A program made the position numbers and the translations under genes. From positions 1-22,334 of IMG/VR virus record IMGVR_UViG_3300025000_000446: DNA of 22,334 nt; one strand, given 5' to 3'. This DNA is from a virus. The notes beneath the pieces are model-generated. The model was not told the origin of the DNA and ran no database searches. It worked only from the letters and a program-made list of their open reading frames with translations. The first letter of the stretch is position 1; every line of letters starts with the position of its first letter. Positions 8,138-14,207 of this stretch are shown here, one piece after another.

Positions 8138-8143
8138 ATGGGT
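8138..8143 (+). CDS. family B DNA polymerase, exon 4: 6-nt micro-exon (Met-Gly)
   Basis: ATGGGT is the only sequence left between introns 3 and 4. It adds M494-G495, giving VVDMD-MG-AFYPN, which restores the invariant five-residue step from the motif A aspartate to the tyrosine (DxxxxYP). All six bases pair with the guide of intron 4 (GCTCAT, 8151-8156), ending in U.G at the splice site. The preceding base, G8137, is the terminal G of intron 3. Alternative ends that shorten or lengthen it break the frame or the motif spacing. Confidence 0.75.
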
Positions 8144-8399
8144 AAATATTGCTCATATAAAACTTCTTTAATTGACGGGAAACTCCTTAGAACTTCTTAA
8201 CTGAAGATTGGACAATCCGCAGCCAAGATTCTTACATAAGAATAAGGTTCAACGACTAGAGTGTGACTCGTAGATATAAAGTTATATCGAAATGAAAAGC
8301 TCTCTTAATAAGAGATGAAGATATAGTCTAATATCCTATATAATTATAGGGAAGTTCATAAGAGAACTGTATAGAGTTACGATCTATATGAATACCATG
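8144..8399 (+). ncRNA. group I intron 4 of the polymerase gene (ORF-less)
   Basis: A 256-nt intron with the core at 8162-8190 and 8205-8230 and P7 strands at 8247-8259 and 8317-8331. The boundaries come from P1 (micro-exon ATGGGT with GCTCAT) and the terminal G at 8399, after which GCG TTT TAT reads AFY of motif A. It starts only six bases after intron 3 ends. Confidence 0.85.
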
Positions 8400-8735
8400 G
8401 CGTTTTATCCTAATATGATTATGGCTTTTAATATATCACCAAATTGTATAATCGGTAAATTACTCTTAGACACAACCATAGAAGACCTATATAATATCAA
8501 AGATATTGAAGCCGATATATATGATTGTGGGCGAGACTTCGTAGATAACATGTTAATTAACAATCCTGGTAACATGGGCAGTAAATGGTTTAATCTTCCG
8601 AAAATAGAAGAACTTAATGAGTTAATACGAGAGAAGTTCTTAATGAATAAGAAGACTAAACTAATTATACCTGACTCATATAAAGATAAGTTATTTATTG
8701 AGAATCTAGTAATAAATATTAAAGGAGTGAAATGA
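8400..8735 (+). CDS. family B DNA polymerase, exon 5 (ends early; motifs B and C absent)
   Basis: Encodes residues 496-606. It opens AFYPNMIMAFNISPNCIIGK, the second half of motif A, and continues YDCGRDFVDN...GSKWFNLPKIEEL to a TGA at 8733-8735. Family B polymerases also need motif B (KxxxNSxYG) and motif C (YxDTDS), normally about 130-220 residues further on. Neither is here nor in the following gene. The stop is followed at once by the next ATG, and that gene's ribosome binding site (AAAGGAGTG) lies inside the last codons, so the ending looks like an organised gene boundary, not random decay. The protein is best read as the N-terminal half of a split polymerase, as known for some T4-like Aeromonas phages (43A/43B). 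The other half should lie outside the window. Confidence 0.85.
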   Translation, partial: AFYPNMIMAFNISPNCIIGKLLLDTTIEDLYNIKDIEADIYDCGRDFVDNMLINNPGNMGSKWFNLPKIEELNELIREKFLMNKKTKLIIPDSYKDKLFIENLVINIKGVK

Positions 8736-8736
8736 A

Positions 8737-9393
8737 ATGATTAATTCACCTATAATGGAATTAACCTCGAAGGACATTAAGAAGTTAAATGAATTCAATC
8801 AAATTGTAAAAAGAGTTTTTAATGGTATTTATATATTTAGTGATGGGATAATTATGACTGATCCAGAAATAGGTAATAGAGTTAATAAAGGTGTTCATTT
8901 TGCAACAACTTCAATACAACCTATTGATAATATACCGAGTAATTATTATATGTCTCTTAAATGTGATAAGATATTTAAATTCATTCGTGATAATAAAAAG
9001 AATATACGATATTTAACAATAGATGGAGGTGATTTATATATTGATCTTAAAGATGAGAGTAAAGAAATTATTGGACGTATTTTTGATGCTGATGATAATC
9101 TTTATTTGAAGAAACGCGCCATATCAAACACTATAGAGTATCATAAAACACATTCATCATTAGTGTCTCAGAATGTTATTGAATCATTATCTGATAACGA
9201 AATATATACTTATGGTGATGATGAATATAGAGTCCGAATAACTAAGGAATTATTACCGGCTCTAAAGAGGGATATGAAAGTTAATATTTCATTCAGAGAT
9301 GAAGTCGGTGATCCAACACTTTTTTATATTATATTATCTGTGGATAAAGGTGATGTTATAACATATCATATGTATAAGTGTATAAAGTACTAA
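8737..9393 (+). CDS. hypothetical protein, 218 aa, possibly a sliding-clamp-like subunit
   Basis: ATG 8737 starts one base after the polymerase stop, with AAAGGAGTG ending 7-8 nt upstream, so translation is probably coupled to the polymerase. The protein alternates beta strands and short helices (IYIFSDGIIMTDPEIG, KFIRDNKKNIRYLTIDGG, DEYRVRITKELLPALKRDM, ending VITYHMYKCIKY). Size, strand-rich make-up and position beside the polymerase suggest a PCNA/gp45-like processivity clamp, but no diagnostic motif is present. It has none of the missing polymerase motifs B or C. The clamp idea is inference from context; treat as unknown. Confidence 0.85.
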   Translation: MINSPIMELTSKDIKKLNEFNQIVKRVFNGIYIFSDGIIMTDPEIGNRVNKGVHFATTSIQPIDNIPSNYYMSLKCDKIFKFIRDNKKNIRYLTIDGGDLYIDLKDESKEIIGRIFDADDNLYLKKRAISNTIEYHKTHSSLVSQNVIESLSDNEIYTYGDDEYRVRITKELLPALKRDMKVNISFRDEVGDPTLFYIILSVDKGDVITYHMYKCIKY

Positions 9394-9396
9394 TAT

Positions 9397-9437
9397 AAAA
9401 TAATGGTATGAATTTAATTCATACCATTATTTTTTTT
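9397..9437 (+). terminator. Rho-independent terminator after the polymerase operon
   Basis: A 16-bp stem (left arm AAAATAATGGTATGAA) with a 5-nt loop is followed by eight T residues. It lies 4 nt after the 218-aa gene and before the portal gene promoter. Confidence 0.88.
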
Positions 9438-9466
9438 GCTAAATTTCACTAATTAAATTATTCAGG

Positions 9467-9480
9467 AACAGAACTATAAT
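9467..9480 (+). promoter_or_regulatory. candidate phage promoter of the portal gene
   Basis: AACA-GAAC-TATAAT followed by ATA matches the AACA-N4-TATAATA pattern found upstream of the Rad50-like and polymerase genes. It lies between a terminator and the portal start at 9509, whose ribosome binding site is GGGAAGGTG. Confidence 0.45.
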
Positions 9481-9508
9481 ATATCATACATGAAAGGGAA
9501 GGTGTATA

Positions 9509-11301
9509 ATGGCTAATCCCAAAGATAATGATTCGAATTTAGTCAAAAAAGTAGAAAAACCTTTGGCTAAATTAAATACTCTATTTAATGATATCATGGA
9601 TACTATTTCGTTTAACACTTTTAATACGGATAGTAAGCATGAGAAAGAATTACAGAAATTTGCTAAGGAAATTGATGAGGTTGTTTCCCAAGAAATTAAG
9701 AACTTAACCACATTTACGGGAGATGACATATCAACTTTCTTAGTAAAATTATTTAATGAATATGATAATAATGCCAATACTGACTTTAAGAATATCGAAG
9801 ATATATTCAATACAAAAGACAATAGTGTTTTTCAATTCTTTCAAGATAAATATAAAAATGTAAATTTATTATATGATGATCTAAATATGATCTGTAGTAA
9901 ATTATCGGAATTAAATGAAGCCGTCTTAGCGACTAGAGATGCTATTGTAACTTCAGACGATATAGGTCAATCGATAACGCGTACATTGAAATTTAAAGAA
10001 GTTGTTGAAAGTAATGAGAATACAAGTTATATAAAGCTTATTGAGAATATGGAAAAGAAATTTAAATTAACTCAGAAACTTAAGAATCATATCATTCCAA
10101 AAACACTTCAATATGGTAAGTATTATGCGTATATAATACCATATGCTAAATTATTTGAAAGATATTACAATGATAAGGTAAAAGATGATAGAATGGTTTC
10201 CTCTTTAGAGTCATCAGTAACACCTGACTTTATAACTGAAGTTAAAGAAAGTGTAAATGCTATATCTAAAACGAATATATTACCTAACGATATGTCTAAA
10301 GCACTAAAAGGTTATTTAGAAGGTATTGAAGTTCATAATGATGAGATCGCAATTCCAGTTATTGAAGGAATTGATATCAGTATATTATTAGAGGATATGT
10401 TAGATGATCCTGATGAATTTAAATCAAATGTTGAAAAAACATTAAAGAATTCCACTAAGAAATCTAAAGGAAAAACTACTACCGATATATTTCCAGAATC
10501 AACTATTAATATGAAAAAATCGAATAAAGATAGTGATTTTGTTAATATAAAAGGTTGTTATGTTAAGCTAATAGAACCTAGAAAAATAATACCTGTAAAG
10601 ATACTTGATCAAGTAATTGGGTATTATTTTATTCATGATACAGCATATGATACTCATAAATCCCCATTTACTACAACTATTAAAATGAATCCCGCTAATA
10701 ATACCAATGATGCTGAAAATATGTTCTTATCTAAAATAACAGATAAAGTTGTTAAAGCATTCGATAAAAGTTTTTTAGAAAAGAATATTAAGTTTAAAGA
10801 ACTTATTATGAATGCTTTAACATATAATGATATTTACAAAAAGCAACTAAAATTTCAATTTATACCTAAGGATTATATCCAAGAATTTACCGTTAATGAA
10901 GATGAGGAAGGTGAAGGTACATCTATATTAATGCCTTCATTGTTTTATGCTAAATTATACTTAGCGTTACTTATCTTTAAGATGATGTCTATCATCACTA
11001 AATCTAATGATACCAAAGTTAATTATGTAAAACAATCTGGAATTGATACTAATGTTGTTAATAAGGTTCAAGAAGTTGCTCGGTCAATTAAGGATCGTCA
11101 GGTAAATTTCATGGACATATTGAATTATAATAGTATTATCTCTAAGATTGGAGCTAATAAGGAGCTCTTTATTCCTGTGGGCCGCTCTGGGGAACGTGGA
11201 CTTGAATTTGACATTATTTCAGGGCAAGAGATTTCCCTGAACACAGAACTAATGGAAATGCTAAAATCGAGCTTCATTAGCTTGACTGGAGTCCCCTCGG
11301 T
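9509..11301 (+). CDS. portal vertex protein, exon 1
   Basis: First of three exons: join(9509..11301, 12475..12502, 12826..13269), giving 754 aa. The portal is the dodecameric ring at the capsid vertex through which terminase pumps DNA and to which the tail joins. The N-terminal ~330 residues are helical and charged. The diagnostic part is at about 510-597, with NYVKQSGIDTNVVNKVQEVA, LFIPVGRSGERGLEFDIISG, and SSFISLTGVPS, the arrangement seen in gp20-type portals before the wing/stem region. The exon ends GTC CCC TCG GT, and P1 CUCGGU with GCCGAG-like guide (GCCGA) places the site at 11301. It is longer than T4 gp20 (524 aa), with extra sequence N-terminal. Function is assigned from motif pattern and T4-like gene order. 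Confidence 0.85.
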
Positions 11302-11494
11302 AAAATAATATATAGCCGATGATAAACTTCTTTAATTGACGGGAATATCCTCAGAGCTTTAAACTACTAAACTAGTATAGTGATATGCTAAGTGGCTAGG
11401 AGTAATTAACCTAGGTATAGTAATAATGTTTAAGATTGGATAATCCGCAACCAAGATTCTAATGTTATTAAATATTATTTCTTATATTCATCAT

Positions 11495-11508
11495 AACAGA
11501 GCTATAAA
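11495..11508 (+). promoter_or_regulatory. possible promoter of the intron 5 endonuclease
   Basis: AACA-GAGC-TATAAATA is a near match to the AACA-N4-TATAATA pattern used upstream of three other plus-strand genes and lies 28 nt before the HNH start. It would allow expression from within the intron, as reported for some T4 intron endonucleases. Confidence 0.3.
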
Positions 11509-11535
11509 TATAATTATATGAAAGGATTGTGAGTA

Positions 11536-12273
11536 ATGCGAAATATAGTTGAAATATTTAAACCGATTTATATTTATGGTGAACGCACTAATTATTTAGT
11601 TAGTGATTGGGGGACTGTAATGAATGGGACTACCAAGAAGGAGTTAAAACAACGTCTTAATGCTGATAACTATTATGAAGTTACATTATGGGTAAATAAT
11701 AAAGCCGTTAATCGAAGGATACATAGATTGGTGGCCGAAACCTTTCTTGAGAATCCAAATAATTATCCTGTAGTAAATCATAAAAAAGGTGGATTAACAG
11801 AGGATGGGCAATGGAATAATTGTGTTTTAAACTTAGAACATACAACTATTTCATATAATACAAAACATGCATATGATACGGGTTTAAAGAACCCTTTAGT
11901 TGGAGAGGAATGTGGGTTTAATATATATCCGGAACCATTAATAGATAAAATTATCAATAAACTATTAATGGCTATACCACCGGACATTATAGCCGATGAA
12001 CTTGGGGTAAAAGTATCATTAGTTACAAGTGTGCGTGATGGATATTCATGGAAACATAAAATTAAAGGTCTTGTTTTTCCTAAACCTGCTTTTGCCCACA
12101 CTAATGAATATACATATGAATTAAAATTTAAAATTTTGAATTTATTATATGTGGGTAAAACAACAAAGGAAATTATAGAAAGACTTGATCTTCCGAAAAA
12201 AAATAAATTTAAAAGTTTAATCGACAATATAAGACGACGAAATATGGAGAGGATGATAATAAATATTAGATGA
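11536..12273 (+). CDS. HNH homing endonuclease in intron 5, 245 aa
   Basis: An intron-encoded homing nuclease. A NUMOD4-like N-terminus (YLVSDWGTVMN, 20-30) is followed by the HNH core at about 60-115 (NRRIHRLVAETFL, VVNHKKGG, NNCVLNLEHTTISYNTKHA). The C-terminal half (~125-245) has two helical repeats (PLIDKIINKLLMAIPPDIIA; FKILNLLYVGKTTKEIIERL) that look like helix-turn-helix modules for site recognition. AAAGGATTGTG precedes ATG 11536. The open frame ends at TGA 12271-12273, just before the ribozyme core resumes. The arrangement matches T4-like intron endonucleases (I-TevIII/SPO1 type) in role; the target should be the intronless portal gene around VPSVIMNF. Confidence 0.9.
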   Translation: MRNIVEIFKPIYIYGERTNYLVSDWGTVMNGTTKKELKQRLNADNYYEVTLWVNNKAVNRRIHRLVAETFLENPNNYPVVNHKKGGLTEDGQWNNCVLNLEHTTISYNTKHAYDTGLKNPLVGEECGFNIYPEPLIDKIINKLLMAIPPDIIADELGVKVSLVTSVRDGYSWKHKIKGLVFPKPAFAHTNEYTYELKFKILNLLYVGKTTKEIIERLDLPKKNKFKSLIDNIRRRNMERMIINIR

Positions 12274-12474
12274 AGGCCCAACGACTATTGAAAGATATGT
12301 TTTCCGTTCAACATATTAAGTAATGTAGATATACAAGTCAATTAATGGTATATCGAAATATGAGGCAATCCCTTTAAATATAAGGGTTTGAAGATATAGT
12401 CTGGTATCCTATAGAAATATAGGGAAGTTCATAATAGAACTGCATTATCTGACGAATAGTGTGAACATATCTCG

Positions 12475-12502
12475 TATTATGAATTTCATTAACGAAGCAG
12501 AT
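12475..12502 (+). CDS. portal vertex protein, exon 2: 28-nt mini-exon
   Basis: These 28 nt complete the valine codon left by exon 1 and encode IMNFINEAD. The 5' side is fixed by the terminal G of intron 5 (12474). The 3' side is fixed by six-pair P1 GCAGAU with GUCUGC (12515-12520), with U.G at the junction. Joined protein: TGVPSV-IMNFINEAD-YAKTLVMANAKF, an uninterrupted run with the character of a portal core segment. The frame is open across both junctions. Unspliced reading gives premature stops on both sides. Confidence 0.85.
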
Positions 12503-12825
12503 CGAGAAATCCATGTCTGCATATACAGTGATGTATATTAAAAAACTATTTTAATTGTCGGGGATCTCCTTAATGCTTTATTTAATAAAGATTGGACAAT
12601 CCGCAGCCAAGATTCTATTTAATAGAATAAGGTTCAACGACTATCGAAAGCTTTTAATTAAGTTAGTAGAGTAGATTACATATTGATGGTAATCGAAGTG
12701 GAGAGCTCCAATATTAAAATTAATTAATTTTAATATTGGATGAAGATATAGTCTAGTATCCTAATGTAAATTAGGGAAGTTCATAAGAGAACTGCATGTG
12801 AGTTATGACATATGTGAATATATCG
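12503..12825 (+). ncRNA. group I intron 6, in the portal gene (ORF-less)
   Basis: A 323-nt intron with core blocks at 12550-12572 and 12590-12616 (AGATTGGACAATCCGCAGCC) and P7 strands at 12631-12643 and 12741-12756. A P2 hairpin (ATATACA-GTGA-TGTATAT) follows the guide sequence. It ends in G at 12825. There is no ORF. Confidence 0.88.
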
Positions 12826-13269
12826 TATGCCAAAACCCTAGTCATGGCAAATGCTAAGTTTGTCGGTCGAGTTATAACACATCAGGGATCATTTAATGGA
12901 TCAGTTACTGAATTCTATAAGAAACTAATGGGATTTGCAACTGAAATACCTGAGAATTTAATCGATGAATTTGAATATATATTTGCTGCACCGAAAACAT
13001 TAACTAATACTAATCTAACTGATCTTATATCTAATGCTGAACAAACTGCTACATTTATTGTGAAATCATTAACTGGTGATAATTCATCCCCTAGTGATGA
13101 TGATAACTTATTAAAAGATTTGTTATTTAATAAAATCTCTAGAGAATTCCTACCAATGATTCCATGGAGTACTGCTGATACAATATTAGAGGAGTGTAAG
13201 ATAGAATTGGAGAAGTTGAAAGCTGAAAAGAAAATGACTACTCCTGAAGGTACTGAAGACGTACAATAA
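12826..13269 (+). CDS. portal vertex protein, exon 3 (C-terminus)
   Basis: Encodes the last 147 residues, from YAKTLVMANAKFVGRVITHQ to KKMTTPEGTEDVQ. The first part continues the conserved portal segment. The C-terminal ~100 residues are helical and acidic, as in portal crown/clip tails. The ATG at 12805 that opens the raw frame is within the intron. The gene ends 50 nt from the convergent tail tube gene, with a shared terminator between. Confidence 0.85.
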   Translation, partial: YAKTLVMANAKFVGRVITHQGSFNGSVTEFYKKLMGFATEIPENLIDEFEYIFAAPKTLTNTNLTDLISNAEQTATFIVKSLTGDNSSPSDDDNLLKDLLFNKISREFLPMIPWSTADTILEECKIELEKLKAEKKMTTPEGTEDVQ

Positions 13270-13313
13270 AAAAATAAGTCTATGATGGTTAATTCCATCA
13301 TAGACTTATTTTT
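13270..13313. terminator. bidirectional hairpin terminator between portal and tail tube genes
   Basis: A 19-bp perfect stem (AAAAATAAGTCTATGATGG against its complement at 13295-13313) with a 6-nt loop has A and T runs on both flanks and lies between two converging genes. Confidence 0.9.
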
Positions 13314-13318
13314 ATTAT

Positions 13319-14179
13319 TTAATCTTGAATATTTATATTTTCAGAAATTGGCCAGTTTTTGATAACTGGCGCGGTGAGAGCCGCAATTTCAGTCGGAAGA
13401 TAACCAGATTGTACACTGAGATAGTTTCTTAAAATTAAGAACTTGCTTATCAGTGCCTTAGCAACATCATTGATTTGAGGCGATTCGTATTTAGTACAAG
13501 TAAATGGAACGTCAACTTGTACGACTGGGTGTGATCCGGCCTCATAATTAAGGTGATCTTTCTTAACATTTTTTGGCATCATGTTAGAAAGTAAACATGC
13601 ATATTCAATATTATCAGTCCGTCCAGTTGGGTCTGTCGTCACATAAATTGCTTCTGCTGAATGATTAGTCTGAGAATATGAGAGGCTATTGGCGGCAGTC
13701 GCCATATCCATCGCCCCATGGTAATGTGCAACACCAGTGTGGGGGTCTGAAATGCCAGTTATCCACATATCAGTATATTCTCTTACAGGAGAACCTGCAA
13801 ACTCATATAGTTTTAATGTAATTTCATTTGTTTCATCTTTGGCAGTTGTTGCAACGTCAAATGATTTCCCAGCATACCCGCCAGTAATTTGTTCAAAGTC
13901 TAAAGTAGTTCCTTGGATTCCATCGACTCCGACAAATCCATATTCAAATAAATGCTTTATTCGCTTAGTTTTTTCAGGAAGAACTAGTTGCAAGAACGGT
14001 GGCATTTTCACGAAAAATATCCTAGAGTAACCGACTTTTAATGGATCATACTGTGCTAAGCTTTTTGATGTTACATCCAATCCACCTAGAAATAATGAAT
14101 AATCTCTCATATCTTTTTCATGAGTTTTAATACCACTTTGTAACGTTCTAACGTCTGTAGTACCGTTCGGTCCTGCCAT
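13319..14179 (-). CDS. tail tube protein (T4 gp19-like), 286 aa
   Basis: Forms the inner tube of the contractile tail. Position directly after the sheath gene (29-nt gap) is the classic sheath-tube order. Visible features include the strand-rich central core (GTTLDFEQITGGYAGKSFDV, then ETNEITLKLYEFAGSPVREY, about 90-136), typical of tube subunits, followed by MWITGISDPHTGVAHYHGAM and a segment YACLLSNMMPKNVKKDHLNY (~193-212) that resembles the gp19-family 'xxP..' loop. T4 gp19 is 163 aa, so this is a long form with added loops, as in jumbo phages. AAGGAGTGAG precedes the ATG. GC content is clearly above the flanking genes. Confidence 0.85.
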   Translation of the reverse strand: MAGPNGTTDVRTLQSGIKTHEKDMRDYSLFLGGLDVTSKSLAQYDPLKVGYSRIFFVKMPPFLQLVLPEKTKRIKHLFEYGFVGVDGIQGTTLDFEQITGGYAGKSFDVATTAKDETNEITLKLYEFAGSPVREYTDMWITGISDPHTGVAHYHGAMDMATAANSLSYSQTNHSAEAIYVTTDPTGRTDNIEYACLLSNMMPKNVKKDHLNYEAGSHPVVQVDVPFTCTKYESPQINDVAKALISKFLILRNYLSVQSGYLPTEIAALTAPVIKNWPISENINIQD

Positions 14180-14207
14180 TTTGACTCACTCCTTTACTGT
14201 TTATTTA

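Larger units (their letters stand above)
11302..12474 (+). ncRNA. group I intron 5, in the portal gene (HNH-bearing)
   Basis: A 1173-nt intron with core blocks at 11322-11350 (TTCTTTAATTGACGGGAA) and 11431-11460 (AGATTGGATAATCCGCAACC), and P7 strands at 12277-12287 and 12388-12402. The ORF sits between the second core block and P7, that is in P6 as in intron 1. P1 is CGGU|A...GCCG. The terminal G at 12474 precedes T ATT ATG AAT. A P5-region extension (AAACTAC...AATGTTTAAG) is shared with the terminase intron. Confidence 0.88.

Noticed and set aside
8138-8143. Alternative splice placements making exon 3 end at the second P1-like match (CCCATTAT with GTAATG, 7842-7849)
   Set aside because: That pairing is better explained as P2. 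Using it would insert residues into motif A and spoil the Asp-to-Tyr spacing.
6881-8735. The ORFs opening at 6881, 7595 and 8388 as separate genes
   Set aside because: Their apparent starts lie inside introns, there is no ribosome binding site, and together they form one polymerase in order ExoI, ExoII, ExoIII, motif A.
11778-12281. The 167-aa minus-strand frame opposite the portal-intron HNH gene
   Set aside because: Shadow of the HNH gene, with low-complexity hydrophobic composition and no ribosome binding site.
7372-12616. The repeated blocks TTCTTTAATTGACGGG and AGATTGGACAATCCGCAGCC as a dispersed repeat family or CRISPR-like array
   Set aside because: Spacing is irregular. Each pair is followed by matched P7 strands, and removal restores conserved protein motifs, so they are group I intron cores.
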